Assembly (NCBI GenBank): GCA_950097015.1
Contig: CATNEN010000007.1
Span: 10,727,001-10,791,000 of the forward strand
Reading direction: 5' to 3'
From: Macrostomum hystrix
Lineage: Eukaryota; Platyhelminthes; Macrostomidae
DNA: 64,000 nt
Of this stretch, positions 47,870-58,785 are shown one piece after another. Positions within the stretch are counted from its first letter, which is position 1. Each line of letters begins with the position of its first letter. Made by a program: the position numbers and the translations under genes. The notes beneath the pieces were generated by a model. It ran no database searches. It was given only the letters and a program-made list of their open reading frames with translations, and was not told the origin of the DNA.

Positions 47870-48744
47870 CAAAATCAGTCCCGCTTGCCGTTTGTTTTTC
47901 AGCCCGCCAGTGCACTTTACTATGCATGGCTGATTCTGCCAATACCAATTCTAATGCCAATGCCCAGTTGTTACCCAGTACAATTGAAGGCCAATTTGTG
48001 TGCCTTTGCATGCTAGCTGGCCAAGTTTTTAGCTTGATGCTCTGTTCTGTGCCATTCTGCTGCCTCATCTCCACTGTTTGCATGCTCGGAAATACAGCAA
48101 GCACCGACTGTGCTTCATCCACTGCAGCTCCTGTGCCGGGTGCTTCAAGCTTTCCTTGACTTTGCTTTCATCGAGCTACCGCTAGCACAATCAGCCTGCA
48201 GCTTAGTCTCTTTCCCATTGGCAATATCACAGATTTCCCCAAAGCAGCAATAGCAAGTCTCACAGCGCGCATTGACCTTTGACCTGCAGCTCAAGCCAGC
48301 GCGGTGGCGCAAGCACATGCAGTCCCCTCCACCCCCTGTTTTGAAATCGCGCCATGCGTTCCGCCCAGATCGCGCGACATTTCACAGAGCTGAAGCCAGC
48401 TGGGGTAGCCAGTTAGGAACTCGGTGGCTCTCACTGCAGGTGCCACACTTATCTGGCTCTACAAGCCTAGTGTTACCTACCTGTGCTTTCAAGCTAAATC
48501 TCAGGCAATTATCTCTCTTATTCAAAGCCTTCCTACATTGTATTATAGTGTAGTGTAAAGTTTAGTTTGTACTTTAAAATTTTATCTTTAGAGTTGATAG
48601 AATGAACAAAGAGTTAAACTTACCTGGATTTGCTACGTCAGCAAGCTGTGATTATAAACTAAGTCTATTTTTGATCCCTCGTGGTGTTAAAGCCACTTGT
48701 TGACCTGTTCCAACACTTCCAGACAGCAAGCAGCTCTGCCTGCC
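47870..48744. other. Spacer between the CCAAT array and the E-box array
   Basis: No exon or RNA gene is supported. It is probably CDK5 upstream sequence. Confidence 0.35.
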
Positions 48745-48962
48745 TACATCGCCGCTCCCCAAAGTCACGTGACTGGTACCGCCTGTTTGACATCGCCGCT
48801 CCCCAAAGTCACGTGACCGGTACCGCCTGTTGACATCGCCGCTCCCCAAAGTCACGTGACCGGTACCGCCTGTTGACATCGCCGCTCCGCAAAGTCACGT
48901 GACCGGTACCGCCTGTTGACATCGCCGCTCCCCAAAGTCACGTGACCGGTACCGCCTGCAGA
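48745..48962 (+). promoter_or_regulatory. Five tandem 43-bp repeats each with a GTCACGTGAC E-box
   Basis: The 10-bp palindrome GTCACGTGAC occurs at 48764, 48808, 48851, 48894 and 48937, spaced 43-44 bp, in repeats with core CATCGCCGCTCCCCAAAGTC. The last copy ends about 40 bp before the CDK5 start at 49001. CACGTG flanked by GT/AC is the preferred site of bHLH-zip factors (USF, MITF/TFE). The array is therefore a strong candidate promoter element for CDK5. A TGCAG just after it could be a trans-splice acceptor. Confidence 0.65.
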
Positions 48963-49000
48963 CATCGCCGCCTAGTTCAATTAGTATTCCTGTCGCGGCT

Positions 49001-51001
49001 ATGCAGAAGTTCGAGAAGCTGGAGAAGATCGGCGAAGGCACTTACGGCACGGTGTTCAAGGCGAAAAACAAGGAGACGGGCGAAATCGTCGCCCTGAAGC
49101 GGGTCCGCCTGGACGAGGACGACGAAGGCGTTCCCAGCTCCGCGCTGCGCGAGCTCTGCCTGCTCAAGGAGCTGAAGCACAAGAATGTGGTGAGGTTGCA
49201 GGACGTGCTGCACTCGGACCACAAGCTCACCATGGTGTTTGAGTTCTGCGACCAGGACCTCAAGAAGTACTTTGACTCGTGCAACGGCGAGATTGAAGCT
49301 GACGTTGTCAAGTCTTTCTTTCACCAGCTGCTCAAGGGACTGGAGTACTGTCACAACAATAATGTGCTGCACAGGTGGGACTGGGTTGCTTGCCTCTGCT
49401 GCTCCAAAGCAAAAGACTTAAACAGGCTGCTCTAAGCCCATAGACTCATTCAGACTGCTCCAAACCCATAGACTCAACCAGACTGCTCCAAACCCATAGA
49501 CTCAACCAGACTGCTCCAAACCCATAGACTCAACCAGACTGCTCTAAACCCATAGACTCCCAGTTGAAGACTCCATGCAACAAACACTCCCTGCGCAGAG
49601 ATCTGAAGCCTCAGAACCTGCTGATCAACAAGAACGGCGAGCTGAAGTTGGCGGACTTCGGCCTGGCTCGCGCCTACGGCATCCCGGTGCGCTGCTATTC
49701 GGCTGAGGTCGTGACCCTCTGGTACCGGCCGCCGGACATCCTGTTTGGCGCCAAGCTCTACTGCACCTCCGTGGACACCTGGTCGGCAGGCTGCATCTTC
49801 GCCGAGTTGTCCAACGCCGGCCGGCCACTCTTTCCTGGAAACGATGTGGACGACCAACTGAAGCGGATATTTAAGTGAGGCTCACACTGGTGCTTACCCA
49901 TGTGCTATTCAGTGAGGCTGGTGCTTACCCATGTGCTGCTATTCAGTGAGGCTGGTGCTTACCCATGTGCTGCTATTCAGTGATGCTGGTGCTTACCCAT
50001 GTGCTGCTATTCAGTGATGCTGGTGCTTACCCATGTGCTGCTATTCAGTGATGCTGGTGCTTACCCATGTGCTGCTATTCAGTGAGGCTGGTGCTTACCC
50101 ATGTGCTGCTATTCAGTGATGCTGGTGCTTACCCATGTGCTGCTATTCAGTGAGGCTGGTGCTTACCCATGTGCTATTCAGTGATGCTGGTGCTTACCCA
50201 TGTGCTATTCAGTGATGCTGGTGCTTACCCATGTGCTGCTATTCAGTGAGGCTGGTGCTTACCCATGTGCTGCTATTCAGTGAGGCTGGTGCTTACCCAT
50301 GTGCTATTCAGTGAGGCTGGTGCTTACCCATGTGCTATTCAGTGATGCTGGTGCTTACCCATGTGCTATTCAGTGAGGCTGGTGCTTACCCATGTGCTGC
50401 TATTCAGTGATGCTGGTGCTTACCCATGTGCTGCTTTTCAGTGAGGCTGGTGCTTACCCATGTGCTGCTATTCAGTGAGGCTGGTGCTTACCCATGTGCT
50501 ATTCAGTGATGCTGGTGCTTACCCATGTGCTATTCAGTGAGGCTGGTGCTTACCCATGTGCTATTCAGTGATGCTGGTGCTTACCCATGTGCTATTCAGT
50601 GAGGCTGGTGCTTACCCATGTGCTATTCAGTGAGGCTGGTGCTTACCCATGTGCTATTCAGTGATGCTGGTGCTTACCCATGTGCTATTCAGTGATGCTG
50701 GTGCTTACCCATGTGCTATTCAGTGATGCTGGTGCTTACCCATGTGCTATTCAGTGTGCCCGCTCCCACCCGCAGGCTGCTGGGCACTCCAACGGAGGAC
50801 ACGTGGCCGGGCGTGACCCAGCTGCCGGACTACAAGTCCTTCCCGCTGTATCCGGGCAGCTCCAGCCTGCAGCAGGTGGTGCCCAAGATGACCGCCAAGG
50901 GCCGCGACCTGCTGTCCCGCCTGCTCGTGTGCAACCCGCAGTACCGACTGCGAGCAGACCAGGCCCTGCAGCACCCGTACTTCTCTGAGCCGGCCGCCTA
51001 A
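49001..51001 (+). CDS. CDK5: Cyclin-dependent kinase 5
   Basis: Three exons (49001-49374, 49599-49874, 50776-51001) join in phase 2 at both junctions for 291 residues, against 292 in vertebrates. Visible motifs are the glycine loop GEGTYG (about 11-16), the VALK lysine, the PSSALRE helix that separates CDK5 from PSTAIRE kinases, catalytic HRDLKPQN, DFG, and the activation segment [20 protein letters not shown]. That segment has Ser where other CDKs have the activating Thr. [20 protein letters not shown] and LQHPYFS complete the fold. CDK5 is activated by p35/p39-type partners rather than cyclins and acts mainly in neurons on cytoskeletal targets. All catalytic residues are intact. Both introns carry minisatellites, and a hAT MITE begins 40 bp after the stop. 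Confidence 0.97.
49434..49562. repeat. 28-bp tandem repeat in intron 1 of CDK5
   Basis: About four and a half copies of a 28-bp unit (core CAGACTGCTCCAAACCCATA). Confidence 0.9.
49875..50757. repeat. 31-34-bp minisatellite filling intron 2 of CDK5
   Basis: About 27 copies of a unit with core GCTGGTGCTTACCCATGTGC, with or without an extra GCT. The array starts at the 5' splice site itself. The intron opens GTGAGGCT, and most copies repeat TTCAGTGAGGCTGG. Confidence 0.95.
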
Positions 51002-51040
51002 CACTGCCCGCCTGTGCTCCCTCTGATTTCAGCCCTTATG

Positions 51041-51336
51041 CAGGGGTCGGCAAACTCCGGCCCGCGGGCCATAAACTCCCAAATCCGGCCCGTTGCCCCT
51101 TCCGACACCTACAGTATCCTGTTTCATCTTTCCCCTGTCTCATCTCTCCCGTGTCTCATCTCTCCTCGGTCTCGTCTCTCCTGTGTCTTATCTCTTCCCG
51201 TGTTTCATTTCTCGTGTGTCTTATCTATTCTGTCTCATCTCTCTCCCCTATCTCATATTTGTACAGTCAATGCGGCCCGCTGTCGTCTTTTAGGTTCTCT
51301 CTTTGGCCTGCTAGCTAGTAAGTTTGCCGACCCCTG
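51041..51336. mobile_element. hAT-superfamily MITE (Charlie-like ends)
   Basis: A 296-bp element has perfect 16-bp TIRs (CAGGGGTCGGCAAACT at 51041, its complement ending at 51336). The left subterminal GGCCCGCGGGCC and AAATCCGGCCCG are the well-known end pattern of Charlie-type hAT elements. The interior is a CT-rich run with no transposase. Flanks show an imperfect 8-bp duplication (CCTTATGC/CCTTAGGC, counting one base of the end as flank). It lies in the presumed 3' UTR of CDK5. Confidence 0.85.
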
Positions 51337-51889
51337 CCTTAGGCCTGTAGATTTACTTTAGCTCAGTAGCCTACTATGAGTAGAGTAGTTGCAATCGTGA
51401 TGGTCGCATTCTCACTCGCCATAATTCTCAGCCAGTAGTTCTTTCTGAACTAGGGGCGATTCCGATGAAATCTGAGATTTTCTTTGTCCCAGAATCAGCG
51501 GACTGCTGCGCGCAGTGTCGGCTCGAATTTCACGTGCAAATTGACTACCATTAGTGTTAGGAATTAGCAGAGTGTAGTGTACCTTTCGCAATCTGTTTCC
51601 ATAGCTGTGCTTCTAGTCAGTCATGTACAGCCCTGTGCCCATCCTTGTTGTCTTTGCTGTGTCCTTCGTACCTTTTTAGCTTGTCAATTTGCAATTCTAC
51701 TTGGCATAATTTCCTTTTCTTGTTCAATTACTTAATGATCCGCTCGGGCGGCAGCCCAGTCCCTATACCTAATTGCCTGTCTGTGATCCACCGCTACGGA
51801 ATAAATGCTCTCAACAATGACTATACTGTAGTTTGGGAGGCCTTTGTCTTCAGCTCAAACTCTGCCTGCCACTTGGCGCTTTCATTCAG
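51337..51889. other. Spacer between CDK5 and TBL3
   Basis: No exon is supported. It is probably CDK5 3' UTR and TBL3 5' flank. Confidence 0.35.
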
Positions 51890-51892
51890 TTT

Positions 51893-52205
51893 GCAGGCTA
51901 TGAGCAGATAGCTATTGTCTAACAGCCAGGCTATGAGCAGATAGCTATTGTCTAACAGCCAGGCTATGAGCAGATAGCAATTGTCTAACAGCCAGGCTAT
52001 GAGCAGGTAGCTATTGTCTATTGCCTAACTGTCAGGCTATGAGCAGATAGCTATTGTCTAACAGCCAGGCTATGAGCAGATAGCTATTGTATAACAGCCA
52101 GGCTATGAGCAGATAGCTATTGTCTAACAGCCAGGCTATGAGCAGATAGCAATTGTCTAACAGCCAGGCTATGAGCAGGTAGCTATTGTCTAACAGCCAG
52201 GCTGT
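51893..52205. repeat. 34-bp minisatellite upstream of TBL3
   Basis: About nine copies of a 34-bp unit (core AGCAGATAGCTATTGTCTAA), ending about 110 bp before the TBL3 start codon. Confidence 0.9.
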
Positions 52206-52315
52206 TTATATTAGATTTGTACTTCTGCCAGTGAAAGCTTAAAAAACAGTTTAGAAAAACAGTTAATAGCATAGCACAGGAGTTTCCTGCCCATTGCTTC
52301 CCGCAGCAGGCAGGC

Positions 52316-55300
52316 ATGACGTCATCCTCGTCCCAGCCCGACGAGGTTGAGCTGCGCCAGGTTTCCGAGCTGCGGCCGTTTCACTCGCCCGGCTCGGCCA
52401 TTCATCCTGGCCACGACGGGCGTCACGTGATCTGCCAGCGGAACACCTCGGACGGCTCGTCGCTGTACGTGGTGGACACAGCTGACTGCAGCATTCGGCA
52501 GGAGCTCATCGGCCAGACGGAGAAGGTCACGGCGGTTGCCGTGTCGCCAAAAGACTCTGCTGTCTACACTGCCAACAAGGTAAATAGATGAGAGCTGAGC
52601 AGTGTGAGCTGGATGCAGCTGAGCACTGAGCTGCAGCTGAGCAGGTGGGTGAGATGTTATTGTTAAGATCACACAACGCTTTCTCAGGAGCTGCTGCTGC
52701 GCCGCTGGGACTGGCTGACTGGGGAGTCCGGCAGCACCTGGCGCAGCTTCCATCGCAGCCCCATCACCCTTCTGGCGGTCAGCGAGGACGGCCGGCGACT
52801 CGCCAGTGGCAGCTCCGACGGCGCCGTGCGGCTATGGGACCGCGTCAACGGCGACACCCGACCTTGCCGGGGACATTCAGGCCTCCTCAGCCTGTTGCGC
52901 CTCCTGGCCGGCCGGCTGTTCTCGGCTGACGGGCACGACTACAAGGTGCGCGTCTGGTCCGCCGACACCGCTGAGCTGGGCGGAGCGCTTGAGGGTCACC
53001 AGAGCTCCGTCACCGGCATCTGCCTGCTGGACTCCGGGCGGGCCGTCACCTGCGGCAGGGACCAGGTGAGGCAGTATGAGCGCATGGATGAGCAGATGTA
53101 GTATGAGCACATGGATGAGCAGATGCAGTATGAGCACATGGAGGAGCAGATGCAGTGTGAGCACAGGAATGAGCATCTGCTCATGAGCACAGGAATGAGC
53201 AGCTGCAGTGTGAGCACAGGAATGAGCAGATGCAGTGTGAGCACAGGAATGAGCAGCTGCAGTGTGAGCAGATATAGTATGATGACAGTAATGAGCAGAT
53301 GCAGTGTGAGCACGAATTAGCAGATTCAGTGTGAGCACAGGAATTAGCAGATGCAGTGTGAGCACAGGAATTAGCAGATGCAGTATGAGCACAGGGATGA
53401 ACAGATGCTGTATATGAGCACAGTTATGAGCAGATGCAGTATATGAGCACAGGGATGAGCAGAAGCAGTATATGAGCACAGGGATGAGCAGAAGCAGTAT
53501 ATGAGCACAGGGATGAGCAGAAGCAGTATATGAGCACAGGGATGAGCAGATGCAATATATGAGCACAGGGATAAGCAAATGCAGTGGAAGCAAGGGGAAT
53601 CCGTTATCTCTCGCCTCTCCCAGGTGCTCATTGTCTGGCAGCTGAGCAGTTACAGTCGCCTAGCAACTGTGCCCAGTGACGAGAGTCTAGAGTGCTGCAT
53701 CCAAGCCCCAGCCGGCCTTGCCGTGTCGCTGGGCCTGGGCAGCGTGGCCGGCGGTCTGGTGCTAACGGGCGGTCAGTCGGGCCGGCTCCGGTTCTGGGAC
53801 CTCGGCGGCGAGCGGCGCCGTTGCCTTCTGGAGCTGAGTCGCGGCGACGCCGGGCAGAGCGGCGGTGGTGGAGGCGGCGGCGAAAGCGCCGAGTACTCGC
53901 CAGGTAGCATTCAGTGCGCCCTGCCGCTGGGTGATGGCCTCCTGGTTGCCAGGCAGGCCGGCTCCGTTGAGATCTATAGCAACAGCGGCCGCCTCGAGGC
54001 CGAGTGGTGCGGCGCCCTCGGCGAGGTCACCTGCGTGCTGTCGGGCCCGCCCATCGGTAGCGATGATCGTCGGACAGCCACCAGGCTGCTGCTGGCCACG
54101 GACTCCGGACCCTTTCTTCGCGTCTTTCTGTGGCGACCCGGCCGCCCCGCTGACTGGCGCTGCCGCTCCCTGCAGCTGCACGGCGAGCTTGACGCCCTGA
54201 TGTGCTGCTCGCTGCTGCCCGGCAACCGCCTGCTCACCGCAGCCAAAGGCGGCCGCGTCCGCTTGCACCGCCTGGAGGTCGCCGGTTCGACTCTCGCCGA
54301 CGTGAGCGCCGTCCACATTGGTGACCTTGAGCCCGGCCACGAGGGTCACGTGACTGCACTGGCCGCCACTGCCGACGGCAACCTGGCCGTGTCCGCCTGT
54401 GAGACGCCCGTTATCAAGGCCTTTCAGGTGACCGACTCCGGTCTGGCCATTGTTGCCATGGTGACCAGGCCGCACGAGAAGGCCGTGAACTGCCTGGCGG
54501 TGTCGCCAAACGACGCACTACTGGCCGCTGGCAGCCGCGATAAGTCCCTGTCGCTGTGGTCGCTGCCCAAGCTGCGGCCAGTCGGCCGACTCATCGGGCA
54601 CAAGCGAGGCGTCTGGGGCGTCAAGTTCTGCCGCCACCAGCAGCTGCTGGCCAGCGTCTCCGCCGACTGCTGCGCCCGCGTCTGGGATCTGCGCGACCTC
54701 AGCTGCCATCGCTGCCTGCAGGGTGACCACCCGCTGTACGACCTGGACTGGCTGGGCTCGCAGCACCTGGTCACCACGGATCAGGTAGGAACTGCTGGCT
54801 GACTGGCACCTTCTTATTCACCTGGGTTCGAGCACCCACAATGACTCACTTTCCTCTCCCTCCCCCCTCATCCTCAGTCCGGCCTGGTCCGCGTCTGGTC
54901 GGTGCGGGACCGCGCACCCGTGGCCACCCGGGAGGGCCACACAGGCCGCGCCTGGTGCATCGCTGCCCTGGGCGACGCCGCAGCCGCTGCAGATGACACT
55001 GATGACAATGCCAATGCTGGCGGCTCCGGTGGGCACTGGCTGACTGGCGGCGAGGACGGCCGGCTTCTGCTGTGGCGTGATGCCACCACCGAGGCGACCG
55101 CCGAGCGCGCCGAGGCCCGCGCCGACGCCCTAGCCAAAGAGCAGCGGCTGCAGAATCTGCTTGGCTCCGGCCGCCTCGCCGAGGCTCTGGCTCTTGCGCT
55201 GAGCCTTAGCCAGCCGACGAGGGCGCGAGGCATCGTTGCCAGTCTGGTGGCAACCTCCGGCACCGGCCGTCTCGACCCGGAGCTCGTCCGCGGCCTCGAG

Positions 55301-55552
55301 GAGCCGCTGCAGCAGCGCCTGCTTGAGTTCTGCGCCGGCTGGAATTCCAACTCGCGCACCTGTCACGAAGCCCAGTGCGTCCTGCACGCCCTGCTGCTGG
55401 TCCGGCCGCCTCAGCAGCTGCTGGCTTGGCCAAGCCTGCGGCGCCACCTGCCGGCCCTGCTGGCCTTCACGGAGCGGCACGAGCGGCGGGCCCAGCAGCT
55501 GGCCGCCTGCCGACACCTGGTTCGCCTGCTGGGCGCCGATCCGGCAGCCTGA
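52316..55552 (+). CDS. TBL3: Transducin beta-like 3 / Utp13, WD-repeat SSU processome protein
   Basis: Four exons (52316-52579, 52688-53065, 53624-54784, 54878-55552) join in phase 0 throughout for 825 residues, close to the family's roughly 800. The ATG at 52316 follows an acceptor-like CCCGCAG. Two beta-propellers' worth of WD repeats are visible (for example GSSDGAVRLWD, GHDYKVRVWSAD, GSRDKSLSLWSLP, SVSADCCARVWDLRD, GGEDGRLLLWRD). They are followed by the Utp13 C-terminal helical domain (LLGSGRLAEALALALSLSQP, LLEFCAGWNSNSRTCHEAQ, ERHERRAQQLAACRHLVRLL). Utp13 belongs to the UtpB module of the small-subunit processome in the nucleolus and is needed for 18S rRNA maturation. A Gly/Ser-rich insert near the middle is unusual but in frame. 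MED27 follows on the same strand after about 0.5 kb. Confidence 0.95.
53072..53582. repeat. 26-28-bp minisatellite in intron 2 of TBL3
   Basis: About twenty imperfect copies of GCAGTATGAGCACAGGGATG-type units start within a few bases of the 5' splice site and fill the intron. Confidence 0.9.
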
Positions 55553-55774
55553 GTAGATTCAAATGCGCATTTCCGTGTCCCTGAGCTCCCTCATTGATTT
55601 GCATGTGCGACCTGGTTCAAGTAAACTCAACTCTTGTGCATTTCTCACCAGCTGCCGTTGGGCAAAAGCCGGCTTTTGAAGGAAACCGCTTCGTGTTTGT
55701 TTTTTTAGTTTCTAGTCACTAACCGCTTTTTTAATTACTGAGGATTCTAATAGGCCATATGCCAGGATTCTAAT

Positions 55775-55985
55775 GCGAAATCCTAGGATTATACTAAGCC
55801 AGATCCTAGGATTATACTAAGCCAGATCCTAGGATTATACTAAGCCAGATCCTAAGATTATACTAAGCCAGATCCTAGGATTATACTAAGCCAGATCCTA
55901 GGATTATACTAAGCCAGATCCTAGGATTATACTAAGCCAGATCCTAGGATTATACTAAGCCAGATCCTAGGATTATACTAAGATT
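55775..55985. repeat. 23-bp minisatellite between TBL3 and MED27
   Basis: About nine copies of a 23-bp unit (core GATCCTAGGATTATACTAAG) lie in the 0.5-kb gap before the first MED27 exon. Confidence 0.9.
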
Positions 55986-56063
55986 CTAATGTGAAATCCC
56001 GGGATTCTACTAAGTCAGATCCAAGGATCCCAGGATTCTAATTACCACACCTTCTGCCCGCAG

Positions 56064-58155
56064 GAGAACCTGAGCCACCTGTCAATTCAGAGCCTGCTGC
56101 TGGTTCGCGAGCTGCGGAGCGAGCTGCTCCAGCTGCACCAGCCGGCCTCCGACTGTCCCGGGTCAGCAGGCTTCGAGCAGCTGGCCGCCACCGCTCGGAA
56201 GCTGGCCGAGAGCGTCCAGAGCCTGGACCAGCTGGCGGAGAAGATGGGCCTGCTGGCCAGGCAGTACCAGCAGACCGGCCCTCCTGACCAGTTGGCCCTG
56301 TACCCCAACATCCTGCTGACTGACGCGGACCCGGAATGGCACGCGGCCACCACCCGCGCCCTCCTAGGCGAGCGCTGGCGGGCCGACATCTGCGGCCTGG
56401 TGCGCGATGGCCTCGCTAACCGGGCCCTCCTGCACGCCCGAGCTCGAGCTTCAGCGGCCGCTGCGGCGGCTTCGGCGGCTGCTGCTTTACGGGCCACCGG
56501 CGGCTTCGGAGGCCGGCAGGGCGACGCGGTTACTCAGTCGCACCAGCTGCGGCAGCACCTGGAGCGCGAGCTGGCCCGCAGCTACCGGTCCCAGTGCGAG
56601 CGAAACCACCGCGACCCGGACCGGCTGCTCACCGTCAGCGTGGAGCCCGCATCTCCCAGCACCAACTTGGTGGTCATCACTACCGACTGCTTCCACGTGC
56701 TGCTCTTCACCCGTGGCCTCATAATCGAGATTGCTCAGGTGAGCCACCACGAGTTCCATTTAGTTCTGAGAAAAACTCTATGATTTGCCGATTCAGTGAT
56801 GAGATTTTGGATTCAGGCCTCATGGATTCTTCAGGTGAGGGGATTAGGATTCAGGCCTCTTGGATTCTTCAGGTGAGGGGATTAGGATTCAGGCCTCATG
56901 GATTCTTCAGGTGAGGGGATTAGGATTCAGGCCTCATGGATTCTTCAGGTGAGGGGATTAGGATTCAGGCCTCATGGATTCTTCAGGTGAGGGGATTAGG
57001 ATTCAGGCCTCATGGATTCTTCAGGTGAGGGGATTAGGATTCAGGCCTCTTGGATTCTTCAGGTGAGGGGATTAGGATTCAGGCCTCTTGGATTCTTCAG
57101 GTGAGGGGATTAGGATTCAGGCCTCATGGATTCTTCAGGTGAGGGGATTAGGATTCAGGCCTCATGGATTCTTCAGGTGAGGGGATTAGGATTCAGGCCT
57201 CATGGATTCTTCAGGTGAGGGGATTAGGATTCAGGCCTCATGGATTCTTCAGGTGAGGGGATTAGGATTCAGGCCTCATGGATTCTTCAGGTGAGGGGAT
57301 TAGGATTCAGGCCTCATGGATTCTTCAGGTGAGGGGATTAGGATTCAGGCCTCATGGATTCTTCAGGTGAGGGGATTAGGATTCAGGCCTCATGGATTCT
57401 TCAGGTGAGGGGATTAGGATTCAGGCCTCATGGATTCTTCAGGTGAGGGGATTAGGATTCAGGCCTCATGGATTCTTCAGGTGAGGGGATTAGGATTCAG
57501 GCCTCATGGATTCTTCAGGTGAGGGGATTAGGATTCAGGCCTCATGGATTCTTCAGGTGAGGGGATTAGGATTCAGGCCTCATGGATTCTTCAGGTGAGG
57601 GGATTAGGATTCAGGCCTCTTGGATTCTTCAGGTGAGGGGATTAGGATTCAGGCCTCTTGGATTCTTCAGGTGAGGGGATTAGGATTCAGGCCTCATGGA
57701 TTCTTCAGGTGAGGGGATTAGGATTCAGGCCTCATGGATTCTTCAGGTGGCGGGACTAGAATTCAGTCTTTGAGGTTTCTTCAGAGGGGGGTTAAATGTT
57801 TAAAATCGGTGAGTAAATAAATATTCGCACTGTCCTGCTGTCGCAGGTGCTGGGCCTGGGCGAGCCGCTGCCCCGGCCGAACCAGGCGTGGCCGGGCTCG
57901 CAGTTCCGCTGCTTCCGCCAGCTGACAGCCGGCCTGCTGCAGCTGCTGGTGGCCGGCAGGCAGAGCGGCGGCGGAACCTTCCTGCTGCAGCTGCTCATCA
58001 AGTGGCTCTGCGCCTTCCGCAACCTCTTCCAGCAGCGATGCGCCCGCTGCGACCGCATCCTGCGAGACCAGCTGCCGCCGGCCTGGTTCGACTTCCGCAA
58101 GGACGACCGCCCTGTCTACCACCTGGCCTGCAAGAGCGCCGTGTGCGCCGCCTGA
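56064..58155 (+). CDS. MED27: Mediator complex subunit 27
   Basis: Two exons (56064-56738, 57847-58155) join in phase 0 for about 327 residues, against 311 in human. The N-terminal half is helical and coiled-coil-like (SLLLVRELRSELLQLHQ, KLAESVQSLDQLAEKMG), with an Ala-rich insert in the middle. The C terminus holds the diagnostic Med27 block: LLIKWLCAFRNLFQQRCARC, LRDQLPPAWFDFR, then YHLAC, a CxxC...HxxxC zinc site. Mediator links activators to RNA polymerase II, and Med27 sits in the tail/upper region. The first exon begins at acceptor CCCGCAG with GAG AAC CTG in frame but no ATG. Alignment in my head suggests only a few N-terminal residues are missing, so a spliced leader may supply the start codon. 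Confidence 0.9.
56790..57765. repeat. 38-bp minisatellite filling the MED27 intron
   Basis: About 25 near-identical copies of a 38-bp unit whose core TTCTTCAGGTGAGGGGATTA contains both a 3'-splice-like TTCTTCAG and a 5'-splice-like GTGAGG side by side. Confidence 0.95.
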
Positions 58156-58255
58156 CTGCTCCTGGAACATCTGAGTCTAGTCACAATGGCTGCGGCTGCC
58201 ATCTCCTGACTTGTCCGACTGCCTGTGTCCCGAGTGCTGCATTTTCATGCCTTTA

Positions 58256-58452
58256 AATATACAGGTTCATGCATCACATATACAGGTTCATGCATCACAT
58301 ATACAGGTTCATGCCATCACATATACAGGTTCATGCATCACACATACAGGTTCATGTCATCACATATACAGGTTCATGCATCACATATACAGGTTCATGC
58401 CATCACATATACAGGCTCATGCCATCACATATACAGGTTCATGTCATCTAAG
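58256..58452. repeat. 22-24-bp tandem repeat after MED27
   Basis: About nine copies of a unit with core CACATATACAGGTTCATGC, beginning roughly 100 bp after the MED27 stop. Confidence 0.9.
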
Positions 58453-58539
58453 GTACATGCCTTTGTTTCACGCAATTTCCTGCTTAATTTTTCCTTGGTT
58501 TTGTTCAATTTTCAGTGTTTAGCTGTAAGTGTCCGTAGT

Positions 58540-58785
58540 GTTCCTTAAATTGCGATAACTAAAAGTACAACTGAAACTTGGTCGCAGCCGGTCAAGCTGT
58601 GTCCAGTAGTAAGTGCGAGTAGTGCTCGTTCAATTGCGATAACTAAAAGTACAACTGAAACTCGGTCGCAGCCGGTCAAGCTGTGTCCAGTAGTAAGTGC
58701 GAGTAGTGCTCGTTCAATTGCGATAACTAAAAGTACAACTAAAACTCGGTCGCAGCCGGTCAAGCCGTGTCCAGTAGTAGGCATA
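58540..58785. repeat. 84-bp tandem repeat
   Basis: About three copies of an 84-bp unit (core GCGATAACTAAAAGTACAAC). The length is a multiple of three, so a 28-residue repeat frame is open on the minus strand. I do not think it is coding. Confidence 0.9.

Noticed and set aside
53072-53600. Minus-strand open frame of Cys/Ser/His/Leu repeats
   Set aside because: It is antisense read-through of the TBL3 intron 2 minisatellite.
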